From positions 4,526,001-4,590,000 of the forward strand of contig NC_016631.1 of NCBI RefSeq assembly GCF_000178955.2: a stretch of DNA of 64,000 nucleotides. Direction: 5' to 3'. This DNA comes from Granulicella mallensis MP5ACTX8. GTDB taxonomy: Bacteria > Acidobacteriota > Terriglobia > Terriglobales > Acidobacteriaceae. A program made the translations under genes and the position numbers. Positions 44,188-52,616 of this stretch are shown here, in pieces (the stretch's first letter is position 1; every line of letters begins with the position of its first letter). The notes below the pieces were generated by a model. It was not told the DNA's origin. It worked only from the letters and a program-made list of their open reading frames with translations, and made no database searches.

Positions 44188-45528
44188 GTGATTATTGAAG
44201 AGCTGACCGACCCTAAGAGCGAGGGGATATCTCCAGAGGAGATAGCCTTAGCCCTGAAACGGATACTGACTAGTCGGTCCTTCCGAACCTCGAACCAGTG
44301 CAGCGGTCTGCTTCGTTATATCGTTGAGCACACGCTCGCCGGGGAAGAGAACCTGCTGCGGGAGAGAGTAATCGGCGCCGAACTCTTCGGGCGGGCCGCC
44401 AATTACGAGACCAGCGAGGATCCGGTTGTTCGGCTCCGCGTCTCGGACGTGCGGAAGCGACTCGCGCAATATTACCAATCGAATCGAGACCAGCACCGAG
44501 TACAGATTGATATCCCTTCAGGAAGCTATCGAGCGACCTTTCATCGGAATGCGGAAGCAGCCGCCATCGCTGTCGCGAAAGAGCCGGGACCCACCGCACA
44601 AGTCGTCGCAGAGCCGGTTCCACTACGGGAACTGGCAATTCATTCTGAAGCCATTGCCACGGACCGCACGGAAGACCCACGCATCGGCAGAACTCCCGGT
44701 AAAAGATCGGTTCGAACGATCCTGGCCGCAGTTGCTCTTTGTATTCTCCTGTTAATTGGAGCTCTTGCCCTGATCCACGCCAATTCTTCAAACAAAGCGT
44801 TCAGAACCTTCTGGGCTCCGTGGATCGCCAACACGAAACCCGTGATTCTTTCTATCGGCAGCAATGCTGTTTACCGATTTCGGTTCGAATATCTGGATAG
44901 GTACGCGGAACAGCATAACCTCAAGAATTCGGGCCAGGAGTTTTATGTCCCTCTTCAGAAAGGTGGGACGATCTCGGCTGATGACATGATCCCTGCTTAT
45001 AACAGTTTTGTTGCGTTGGGCGATGTTGCTGCCGTATCGCGTATCGTGGCTGCTCTCACCCAAGAGAAGAAACCCTTCCAAGAGCGTTTCCCCAACGATG
45101 TATCCTTCGCAGAGTTACGGGAGAATCCGTCTGTTTTGATTGGCGGCTTCAATAACTCGATGACCTTGGAACTAACCAAGCAACTCGAATTCGTGATGCG
45201 CGGCGGAAACGAGATCATCGATACTTTGGATCCGAAACGCAAGTGGCAGCTAAACACACTCAAGGACCCACCAGACACAGCGGACTACGCGATCATTACG
45301 CGCCTTGTCCAACGCAACGGAGATGCACCTTTAATCAGCGTAGCCGGACTAGGACAATATGGAACGCTCGCGTCCGCGGAACTCATTAGCAGTCCGACCA
45401 ACATCCATCTAATCATCGACCGACTTCCGCAAGGCTGGTCTGACAAAAACCTTCAAGTCGTAGTGCGGATCAGTATTGTCGATTTCAAGGCCTCGGCGTC
45501 CGAGGTAGTCGCCTACAAGAGCTGGTAA
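44188..45528 (+). CDS. Membrane-anchored acidobacterial winged-helix regulator
   Basis: The N-terminal domain (about 15-120) reads ALKRILTSRSFRTSNQCSGL, LLRYIVEHTLAGEENLLRER, ETSEDPVVRLRVSDVRKRLA and VQIDIPSGSYRATFHRN. I know this pattern from the start of many Acidobacteriota regulators, where it resembles an OmpR-type DNA-binding domain. A single membrane helix (about 179-199: TILAAVALCILLLIGALALI) is followed by an exported domain of about 240 residues with no recognised fold (GSNAVYRFRFEYLDRYAEQH, FVALGDVAAVSRIVAALTQE). I infer direct transmembrane signalling, as in ToxR/CadC. The start is GTG 44188. Divergence from the receptor gene (234 bp) indicates control of the island genes. Confidence 0.8.
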   Translation: MIIEELTDPKSEGISPEEIALALKRILTSRSFRTSNQCSGLLRYIVEHTLAGEENLLRERVIGAELFGRAANYETSEDPVVRLRVSDVRKRLAQYYQSNRDQHRVQIDIPSGSYRATFHRNAEAAAIAVAKEPGPTAQVVAEPVPLRELAIHSEAIATDRTEDPRIGRTPGKRSVRTILAAVALCILLLIGALALIHANSSNKAFRTFWAPWIANTKPVILSIGSNAVYRFRFEYLDRYAEQHNLKNSGQEFYVPLQKGGTISADDMIPAYNSFVALGDVAAVSRIVAALTQEKKPFQERFPNDVSFAELRENPSVLIGGFNNSMTLELTKQLEFVMRGGNEIIDTLDPKRKWQLNTLKDPPDTADYAIITRLVQRNGDAPLISVAGLGQYGTLASAELISSPTNIHLIIDRLPQGWSDKNLQVVVRISIVDFKASASEVVAYKSW

Positions 45529-45588
45529 CTCTTCGAAACTCCCCCGGGCATGATTCTGCACGAAGTTTCAACTATTCAACAAGCGCCA

Positions 45589-45680
45589 TCAGTTTTGCTT
45601 CGGGGCTGACTGTGGTTCTCCGATAACGATACCGAGTCCGTTTGTTCCCAGGTAGACCTTCGGCACAGTCCCGGGGGTTT
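45589..45680 (-). pseudogene. Possible GH74 xyloglucanase C-terminal relic
   Basis: On the minus strand, ending at the TGA 45589-45591, the frame reads TPGTVPKVYLGTNGLGIVIG then EPQSAPKQN. GH74 endo-xyloglucanases end with a very similar last blade (VY-GTNGRGI-YGDP). No further GH74 sequence is seen upstream, so only about 30 codons remain. The length is short and chance similarity cannot be excluded, but the relic lies exactly between a regulator and enzymes expected for xyloglucan breakdown. Nothing else is seen in the 348 bp between the regulator and the next gene. Confidence 0.4.
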
Positions 45681-45876
45681 TTCGTATCCGATTTATAGCA
45701 CTGCCCTCGGGCTAATGGAACTCCGAAAGAGCCACGCGAACGTATAGTACCCCGAGTACCTCACGTACGTTACTAGACCGAATCGGTTGTGGCCTCTATG
45801 ATTGCGAAACTTACCTGGCGTATCTGGCTGGGTCGAACGATATCTGCACGTTAAGACGCATATCGAGTGAGGTCGC

Positions 45877-47493
45877 GTGAAATTCGTTGCACCCCTGCTG
45901 CTCTCGACAGTCGTGTTCAGCTTCGCTGCGCTCGCGCAGAGACCCTCCGACCGGGACCTGCCGAGGATCGATAGAAGCGGTGTCCATCCTGCGCTGATCG
46001 TCGAAGGTAAGCCATTCCTGATGCTGAGTGCACAGGTAAACAACTCTTCCGCATGGCAGGGCGAGATGCCGGCAGTGTGGCGCACCCTCAACGATCTCGG
46101 TGTGAATACCCTTGAGGCTCCCGTGTACTGGGAGACGCTCGAGCCTGAGGAAGGCAGATTCGACTTTGCGCAGATCGACATGTTGCTCCGTGAGGCCCGG
46201 GCTCACAAAAAGCACCTCGTGCTGCTGTGGTTTGGGACCTGGAAGAATGGCAGCCCCGGCTACGCTCCCGAATGGGTGAAGCGGGATCCCGCCCGCTTTC
46301 CGCTCTCTCTCAAGGCAGACGGAATGCCGGTATTCTCCCTGTCACCTTTCGGAACGGCGAGCCTGGCAGCCGATGAGCGCGCCTTCACCACGTTAATGCG
46401 CCATCTCAAACAATCAGATCCTCAACACACGGTTCTGCTGATCCAGGTGGAGAATGAGACCGGGATGTGGGGCTCCATGCGCGACCACTCCCCTGCCGCT
46501 GACGCCGTCTTCACCCAGACCGTTCCAGCCGCTGTGCTGCAGAGCATGGGCAAGGCCAAAACTCATGGCAACTGGTCCGAGATCTTCGGCCAGGACGCGG
46601 AAGAATTCTTTTCCGCATGGGCTATCGCCCGCTACGTCCAGCAGGTCGCAGCCGCCGGAAAAGCAGTTTATGGCCTCCCGATGTATGTCAACGCAGCGCT
46701 CCGGGACCCGATCCATCCTGGTGGTCCTGGGTCTTTCGAAAGTGGCGGCCCGACCTTCGATGTGCTGACACTCTGGCACGCCGTGGCTCCGTCCCTGGAT
46801 GGCATCGAGCCCGACATCTACCTGCCGGGTTATGAAGAGAATATGGCTGTGCTTCGCCAGTACTCGGCCGACGGAAATGCGTTGTTCGTTCCCGAAATCG
46901 GCAACCGCCCCGAATACGCTCGCTACTTCTTCGCCGCACTTGGCCATGGGGCCTTCGGCTGGTCTCCGTTCGGTATGGACGCCACCGGCTATGTCAACGC
47001 ACCTCTGGGCGCGGCACACATCGACGCCGACGCCCTTCACCCCTTTGAGCAAAACTACCGCGTCGCCGCGCTCTTCGGCGGCCAGCTTGCAGCGTGGATT
47101 CGCGAGGGCCGCGTTCAGGGAATAGCCGAAGACCACGTCCGGCATACCGAAGACATTGTTCTCGGAAACTCCTCCTGGAAGGCGACAGTATCCTACGGCC
47201 TACCCAGTTTCTGGACGGACAAACCCGCACCCGGCAATAAGGTTCCGGCAGGCGAAGCACTCATCGTCAACCTGGGCCCGGACGAGTTCCTAGTCACCGG
47301 TCTGCACTGCCGCGTAGACTTCTCCTCAATGGTGCAAGGTAAACAACACATGTGGATCTCCGTGGAAGAGGGCGACTACACGCAGGGCATCTGGCACCGC
47401 ACACGCCTGTGGAACGGCGATCAGACCGACTATGGCCTCAACTTTTTTGACGAACCACAGCTTTTGCGGGTCAGAATCATGTCCTACGAATAA
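45877..47493 (+). CDS. Exported GH35/GH42-like beta-galactosidase with DUF5597-type C-terminus
   Basis: The 538-residue protein has a signal peptide (MKFVAPLLLSTVVFSFAALAQ; GTG start, GAGG upstream). The TIM barrel resembles GH35: FLMLSAQVNNSSAW, LGVNTLEAPVYWETLEPEEG and GTWKNGSPGYAPEWVKRD. The acid/base Glu194 is in LLIQVENETGMWGS and the nucleophile Glu340 in ALFVPEIGN. The C-terminal beta-domain (about 440-538, DEFLVTGLHCRVDF ... EEGDYTQGIWHRTRLWNGDQ) matches DUF5597-type beta-galactosidases found beside TonB receptors in Xanthomonas and Caulobacter. It should take terminal beta-galactose from oligosaccharides. It is the first of three codirectional genes (with GH3 and the symporter). Confidence 0.88.
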   Translation: MKFVAPLLLSTVVFSFAALAQRPSDRDLPRIDRSGVHPALIVEGKPFLMLSAQVNNSSAWQGEMPAVWRTLNDLGVNTLEAPVYWETLEPEEGRFDFAQIDMLLREARAHKKHLVLLWFGTWKNGSPGYAPEWVKRDPARFPLSLKADGMPVFSLSPFGTASLAADERAFTTLMRHLKQSDPQHTVLLIQVENETGMWGSMRDHSPAADAVFTQTVPAAVLQSMGKAKTHGNWSEIFGQDAEEFFSAWAIARYVQQVAAAGKAVYGLPMYVNAALRDPIHPGGPGSFESGGPTFDVLTLWHAVAPSLDGIEPDIYLPGYEENMAVLRQYSADGNALFVPEIGNRPEYARYFFAALGHGAFGWSPFGMDATGYVNAPLGAAHIDADALHPFEQNYRVAALFGGQLAAWIREGRVQGIAEDHVRHTEDIVLGNSSWKATVSYGLPSFWTDKPAPGNKVPAGEALIVNLGPDEFLVTGLHCRVDFSSMVQGKQHMWISVEEGDYTQGIWHRTRLWNGDQTDYGLNFFDEPQLLRVRIMSYE

Positions 47494-47533
47494 CCACTTT
47501 TATTCAACCTCCAGCTTTTCCCAGGAAACCACG

Positions 47534-49747
47534 ATGCTGCTTCCGTTGCGCAAACTCTTCACCATCGCACTCTTGCTGGCCACACCCGGTATCAACGCTC
47601 AGAAGGCCAAAGCGCCCGCGGCGCCAAAACCCTGGATGGATACCTCCCTAAGCCCGGACCAAAGGGCAGACCTCGTCCTTGCCCAGCTCACGCTCGCGGA
47701 GAAGATTCAACTCGTCCACGGCATTGGCTGGGGACCACTGCGCGCAGGCGAGTCCGTACCTGCCGATAATAATGGCGGAGCCGGAGAAGTCGTAGGCATC
47801 CCTAGGCTGGGCATTCCATCCTTGCAGCAAGCCGACTCCGCCGTAGGCGTCCGTATGGCCGCGCCGCAGAGCCGCTATGCCACCCTGCTGCCGTCGGTAC
47901 TTGGAGCCGCCGCCTCATGGGATTCCGAGGCGGCGCATCTCTATGGCGACGTCATCGGTCGCGAGCTTCGCGCGCAAGGCTATAACCAGTCCATCGGCGG
48001 CGGCGTGAACCTGGCCCGCGACCCGCGCAATGGCCGCCTATTCGAGTACCCCGGGGAAGATCCGTTGCTGGCTGGCGTTACCGTCGGACACGTCATCCAG
48101 GGCGTGCAAGCCAACGGCGTGATGGGAGACATCAAGCACTTCGCCCTGAACGACCAGGAGACTGGCCGCACCGTCGTCGACGTACACATGCCTCATAAGG
48201 CCGCTCGGGAGAGCGACCTGCTGGCCTTCGAGATCGGCATCCGGATCGGCCAACCGGCCTCTGTGATGTGCAGCTACAACAAGGTCGACGGCGACTGGGC
48301 CTGCGAAAACGAGTGGCTGCTCAGCCATGTCTTGAAGCAGGACTGGAAATATCCCGGCTTCGTCGTCTCCGACTGGGAGGCGACCCATACAACCGTCAAG
48401 GCCGCTCTGGCCGGGCTCGACATGCAGATGCCGGGCGATGAGCACTTCGGAAAACCGCTGGAGCAGGCCGTAACCTCCGGGCAGGTACCGATGGCGCGCC
48501 TGGATAATATGGTTCACCGTCTTCTGCGATCCATGTTCGCTGCGGGAGTTATCGATCGTCCGCCAACGCCGCGCACGGTCGTGGACCCCTTCCGCGGCCG
48601 CGACGATGCTCAGCACATTGCAGAGGAGAGCATCGTCCTGTTGAAGAACAACGGAACACTTCCGTTGAACCCGCAAAACCTTCATTCCATCGCCGTGATC
48701 GGTGCCCATGCCGACCGCGGCATTATGTCTGGCGGGGGCTCGGCGCAGGTCGATGCTCCTGGAGGCAACGCGCTCGATCCGTCGCGCCCCAGCAAGTGGG
48801 GTGAGCCCGTGTACTTCCCCTCAGCGCCGCTTCGTTATATTCGGGAACACGTCCCGGATGCGACCGTTCGCTTCGATCCGGGCACGGACCCTGCCTCCGC
48901 CGCAAGACTGGCTAAGAGCGCGGACGTAGCGATCGTCTTCGCCGACCAGTACATGAGCGAAGGTGGCGACGCGCCGACGCTATCGCTGCCCAACAACCAG
49001 GACGCCTTGATTCGCGCCGTGGCTGCGGCCAATCCACACACTGTTGTCATCCTCATCACGGGCAATCCGGTCTCCATGCCCTGGGTCAATCAAGTCGCCG
49101 GCATTCTGGAAGCATGGTATCCGGGCATCGCCGGAGGACAGGCTATTGCGAACCTGCTCTTCGGTTCGGTGAACCCATCGGGCAAACTGCCCATCACATT
49201 CGCGAAGTCGGAGGCCGATCTTCCTCATGCGCGCATCTTCGGCATGTCCTACCAGATAGCGAACGGTGGCCTCCCAGAGCACTGGATCTCTGAAAATAAG
49301 CGCGAAAGCTTTCCCGCCAACTATACGGAAGGCGTGCGTTTCGGGTACAAATGGTTTGATTCCGAAGACAAGGAACCCCTTTTCGCCTTTGGATATGGCC
49401 TGTCCTACACCACGTACAGCTACACTGGCCTGAAGGTCAATGCTGCCGGCCACGCGGTCACCTTTACCCTGACCAACACCGGAAAGCGCGACGGTACCGA
49501 GATATCACAGGTCTACGTCCAGCTCCCCCTCGCAAGTGGCGAGAACTTTCGTCGCCTTGCAGGATGGCAGCGTGTTTCGCTCAAAGCGGGAGAAAACAAG
49601 ACCGTGACCATAACACTCGAGCCTCTCGCATTTGCCAGCTTTAGTGAGCAGAAAGACGCCTGGCAATGGCTCGACGGCGAATATGTTGTTTCGGTCGGAG
49701 GCTCGTCACGCTCTCGTCCGCTCGAACGCAAGACTTCACTGAGGTGA
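47534..49747 (+). CDS. GH3 beta-glucosidase/beta-xylosidase
   Basis: The ATG at 47534 has AGGAAA upstream and lies 40 bp after the previous stop; a longer frame would overlap that gene. A signal peptide (LRKLFTIALLLATPGINAQ) is followed by the GH3 barrel (ARDPRNGRLFEYPGEDPLLA, the KHF motif in DIKHFALNDQE, nucleophile Asp280 in PGFVVSDWEATH). The alpha/beta sandwich comes next (IVLLKNNGTLPLN, VIGAHADRG) and then a C-terminal fibronectin-III-like domain (TFTLTNTGKRDGTEISQVYV). Length (737 aa) and order are those of periplasmic GH3 enzymes releasing beta-linked glucose or xylose from oligosaccharide ends. In this setting it would degrade the trimmed backbone. Confidence 0.93.
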   Translation: MLLPLRKLFTIALLLATPGINAQKAKAPAAPKPWMDTSLSPDQRADLVLAQLTLAEKIQLVHGIGWGPLRAGESVPADNNGGAGEVVGIPRLGIPSLQQADSAVGVRMAAPQSRYATLLPSVLGAAASWDSEAAHLYGDVIGRELRAQGYNQSIGGGVNLARDPRNGRLFEYPGEDPLLAGVTVGHVIQGVQANGVMGDIKHFALNDQETGRTVVDVHMPHKAARESDLLAFEIGIRIGQPASVMCSYNKVDGDWACENEWLLSHVLKQDWKYPGFVVSDWEATHTTVKAALAGLDMQMPGDEHFGKPLEQAVTSGQVPMARLDNMVHRLLRSMFAAGVIDRPPTPRTVVDPFRGRDDAQHIAEESIVLLKNNGTLPLNPQNLHSIAVIGAHADRGIMSGGGSAQVDAPGGNALDPSRPSKWGEPVYFPSAPLRYIREHVPDATVRFDPGTDPASAARLAKSADVAIVFADQYMSEGGDAPTLSLPNNQDALIRAVAAANPHTVVILITGNPVSMPWVNQVAGILEAWYPGIAGGQAIANLLFGSVNPSGKLPITFAKSEADLPHARIFGMSYQIANGGLPEHWISENKRESFPANYTEGVRFGYKWFDSEDKEPLFAFGYGLSYTTYSYTGLKVNAAGHAVTFTLTNTGKRDGTEISQVYVQLPLASGENFRRLAGWQRVSLKAGENKTVTITLEPLAFASFSEQKDAWQWLDGEYVVSVGGSSRSRPLERKTSLR

Positions 49748-49877
49748 TCCTATCCAAATTGATGGAAAAGATTAGCAAGACGATTTCCAGGAGACCTGTA
49801 TCTTAACCTTTGATCGACGTCAAGATACGTATCGCAGGCATGAAACGAATGATCAACAGAAAGGTTCACCCCATCAC

Positions 49878-51203
49878 ATGGCAATCGCAGGCATCAGCAG
49901 CACGCGCAGTTCCTCCTATGGTCCAGGCACCACAAATTACAGTGCGATGGCGATGGTCACCACGTTGTTCTTCATGTGGGGATTCTGCACCGTTTTAAAT
50001 GATGTGCTGATCCCTCACCTGCAAGGCATCTTCTCGCTCAGCTACCTGCAAGCGTCCCTCATCCAACTGGCGTTCTTCAGCTCCTATTTCATCTTTGCGC
50101 AGCCTGCTGGCAAGCTGGTGGAGTGGGTCGGGTACCAGCGCACAATGGTAATCGGACTGCTGGTCATGGGCATGGGAGCCTTGCTGTTCATCCCTGCTGC
50201 CACGACGGTGACGTATGGCTTCTTTCTGGGCGCGCAGATCGTCCTGGCGGCGGGTGTAACCATGCTCCAGGTTGCGGCAAATCCGTACGTAACGATTCTC
50301 GGTCCAGCAGAGACAGCTTCGAGCCGCCTCAATCTCACACAGGCTTTCAACACTCTTGGCGACACCGTCGCTCCCTATTTCGGCAGTATTCTCATTCTCG
50401 GTGGAGCGGCTGTTGCCGCTAAGAACGCCGCGTTGAACCACGGAGCCGCTCTCACGCGGGCCCAGCAAGCAGCTTCCGTCAAACTGCCCTATTACATCCT
50501 TGCAGGCATATTGATCCTGCTCGCAGTGGCCATCGCTCTGTATAAATTCCCCCGACTGGAAGTAACGCAAGACTTCAGGCCCACGAGCCAGGAGCATCAC
50601 AAAGACAGCATCTGGAATCACCCGCACCTCTATCTCGGTGCCCTAGCCATCTTCATCTATGTTGGGGCTGAGGTTTCTATTGGCAGCTTTCTAGCCAAGT
50701 ATCTTGCAGACCCGAAGATCGCCGGCTTGCCTCTTGAGCGCGCCGCAAAGATGGTGGCCTTCTATTGGGGAGGCATGATGGTTGGACGCTTTATTGGCTC
50801 CTACCTGATGCAGAAGATCTCCGCCGCAAACATGCTCGCTCTGAGCGGAGTCGGCGCTGCGATTCTGGTGTTCAGCTCTCTGATTGGAACTGGCCACTTT
50901 GCGGAGATCACGATCTTAGCTGTCGGCCTGTTCAACTCGATCATGTTTCCCACAATTTTCACTCTCGCCGTGGCCGAACTGGGCCCACTCACCGGCCGTG
51001 GATCGGGATTGCTGGTTCAAGGGATTGTTGGAGGCGCGCTGATTCCGCTCCTCATGGGCTATCTCGCGGATCACTTTGGCATCCACCGGTCACTCGTGCT
51101 GCCCCTGGCTTGCTACTTCTTCATCATCTATTACGGTTGGAGAGGTCATAGAATCTTTCCTTCAGAGCCGAAGGGGCACTTCGACATTGCACCATCGATC
51201 TAA
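49878..51203 (+). CDS. fucP: FucP/GluP-family sugar:proton symporter (MFS)
   Basis: The 441-residue protein has 12 predicted membrane helices. The family features are near the start: TTLFFMWGFCTVLNDVLIPH, then FSLSYLQASLIQLAFFSSYF, QPAGKLVEWVGYQRTMVIGL and AANPYVTILGPAETASSRLN. The second half has GAEVSIGSFLAKYLADPKI, YWGGMMVGRFIGSYLMQ and GIVGGALIPLLMGYLADHFG. This belongs to the FucP/GluP/GlcP group, which carries L-fucose, glucose, galactose or arabinose. The exact sugar is not decided by sequence. It closes the codirectional unit GH35-like, GH3, symporter and would move the released monosaccharide into the cell. The next 320 bp contain only an imperfect stem (51379-51423). Confidence 0.88.
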   Translation: MAIAGISSTRSSSYGPGTTNYSAMAMVTTLFFMWGFCTVLNDVLIPHLQGIFSLSYLQASLIQLAFFSSYFIFAQPAGKLVEWVGYQRTMVIGLLVMGMGALLFIPAATTVTYGFFLGAQIVLAAGVTMLQVAANPYVTILGPAETASSRLNLTQAFNTLGDTVAPYFGSILILGGAAVAAKNAALNHGAALTRAQQAASVKLPYYILAGILILLAVAIALYKFPRLEVTQDFRPTSQEHHKDSIWNHPHLYLGALAIFIYVGAEVSIGSFLAKYLADPKIAGLPLERAAKMVAFYWGGMMVGRFIGSYLMQKISAANMLALSGVGAAILVFSSLIGTGHFAEITILAVGLFNSIMFPTIFTLAVAELGPLTGRGSGLLVQGIVGGALIPLLMGYLADHFGIHRSLVLPLACYFFIIYYGWRGHRIFPSEPKGHFDIAPSI

Positions 51204-51524
51204 GCGCAGGGGCGTATACCGACAGGCGCGCGGTCTAAACCACACACGCAATGCGGAAGCTGCTATAGGGCAGCAGATTTGCTTGCCTGGTACGAGATCA
51301 CCCGTTACAAATCCCCAAGCGACTTTGTTTTCGCTGCCAGCAGCAATCGGGCCGGCAAGAAAAGGGGAAACAGCCGATCTGACTACCGACCGTGATGCGA
51401 TATCACATCCAGCCGGTAGTCAGGCGACTGGGCATCACAAAAAAGATCTCGAGGCATACGTTGGGTTACCCGAGAGGTCGTACTGAACACTGGTATCCTC
51501 TTGCCAACTCTGGGTTACGTAGTT

Positions 51525-51853
51525 CTACCAGTTCGTGCCTGCTATCCGGCCCATAACATCGTAACGAAACTGCGTACACGAGAGGCCCGGAGTAATCTCT
51601 TGCGTCAACCTACCGATACCGTTTGCCCCTGGCCTTAGGTCAGGATAGCGACCGTATTCCCGCGATCCGGTGAGGTCTTCGATGTCAGCCGATTCAGCAC
51701 ATCGTATTTGCAGGTGATGGTCATTCCATTGGCCTCGGTCTTGTAGAGCAGGTTGCCGTTCAGGCCATAGCCATTGTGTTGGCAGCCTGCGACAGTGCGA
51801 TCTCCCTGCCCGTAACATACAGTCCCTGTCTCCAGATTGGTTGCCGTTATCAA
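51525..51853 (-). pseudogene. RHS/YD-repeat protein fragment, frameshifted
   Basis: One minus-strand frame reads GYGLNGNLLYKTEANGMTIT then CKYDVLNRLTSKTSPD, a clear YD repeat. A second frame continues LTQEITPGLSCTQFRYDVMG, another repeat unit. Both are short and bounded by stops. It is debris of a large RHS-type surface protein and marks the non-functional end of the island. Confidence 0.7.
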
Positions 51854-52051
51854 TTAGCTGAGGAGAATCGGCAATTGAGAAACTAGTCAGATTGAACTAC
51901 CTACGATCTTCTGAGGATGGCAATTCGACTGAGTACAAATTTCCGGTTCCCACACGGAGTTCAATCAAAGGGGAGCCGTCGGGCGTGATGCCGCCTAAGA
52001 AGTAGCTCTCAGACGTGGGCGACCCGAGCTTTGAGAGATCGGCGACAGTCT

Positions 52052-52279
52052 CTACTTTGCCATCCATAATGGCCGAATCTGGCTGGGCAGCTCTTGCAGC
52101 CGTTCGTGGGCATCGGGATGACGTTGCGGGTGATACAGAACTGCAAGATTGCCCTGTAACTCAGTGGTTTGTAGAGTGGCTTTCGCAGCGAGCGGATCAT
52201 CTCGCCGCAGGCAGGCGACGAGACGGTCTCGCCGCAATTCTTCGATGTGTAGATCCGGATGCCGCAAGGGCAAAGTCAC
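52052..52279 (-). pseudogene. LysR-family regulator, internal effector-domain remnant
   Basis: The minus-strand frame reads LPLRHPDLHIEELRRDRLVA, CLRRDDPLAAKATLQTTELQ and GNLAVLYHPQRHPDAHERLQ. This is the first half of a LysR effector-binding domain; no DNA-binding part or end remains. It covers a different part of the fold from the 34.0-kb relic, and lies at the opposite end of the island on the opposite strand. Confidence 0.7.
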
Positions 52280-52378
52280 GAAGGCGGATCGTACCCCAAC
52301 TTATTCCCCAAAGAAAAGGGTGGCTATGATCGCACGCCCTCGGACGTGCTCGCACACTATTTCCATGTAAGCTACTGC

Positions 52379-52455
52379 AAAACAAGAACATCCTCGCGTG
52401 CGAGGATGTTCAGAGAGGTACGAGGAAGATCGGTAAATGGGTGTATTGGTTGCCC
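52379..52455. repeat. Proximal 77-bp direct repeat at the tRNA-Gln 3' end
   Basis: This segment is identical to 33522-33598 and overlaps the last 9 nt of the tRNA-Gln gene (CCA end on the minus strand). It contains the tRNA terminator hairpin. Confidence 0.9.
52387..52410 (-). terminator. tRNA-Gln terminator
   Basis: AACATCCTCGC and GCGAGGATGTT form a perfect 11-bp stem with a 2-nt gap. On the minus strand CTTGTTTT follows, 37 nt after the tRNA 3' end. Confidence 0.85.
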
Positions 52456-52520
52456 CCCAGGGATTCGAACCCCGATTGGACGAGTCAGAGTCGTCAGTCC
52501 TACCATTGAACGAGAGGGCA
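52447..52520 (-). tRNA. tRNA-Gln (CUG anticodon)
   Basis: Seventy-four nt fold as a tRNA on the minus strand. The 5' TGCCCTC pairs with 3' GGGGGCA. The D arm is GTTCAATGGTAGGAC, the anticodon stem GACGA/TCGTC has loop CTCTGAC (anticodon CTG, reads CAG), the T arm is CGGGGTTCGAATCCCTG, and the CCA end is encoded. Its 3' end is the apparent integration site of the island to the left. Confidence 0.96.
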
Positions 52521-52616
52521 ATGCTGGTTGTACGGCAGCTGCAGGCTCGGCGGGAGCCACAATCAGCCGCCTTATTGAGTGTACGTTGCATCGCCCATTG
52601 GGTCAACAGCTTGGCC

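Noticed and set aside
45693..46181. A 162-codon minus-strand frame before and over the start of the GH35/42-like gene
   Set aside because: Most of it is antisense to the signal peptide and barrel start of the glycosidase; the free part shows no family pattern and does not continue the GH74-like relic.
47432..47533. A longer GH3 start overlapping the GH35/42-like gene
   Set aside because: The added residues are not signal-like, while ATG 47534 has AGGAAA upstream and opens a normal signal peptide.
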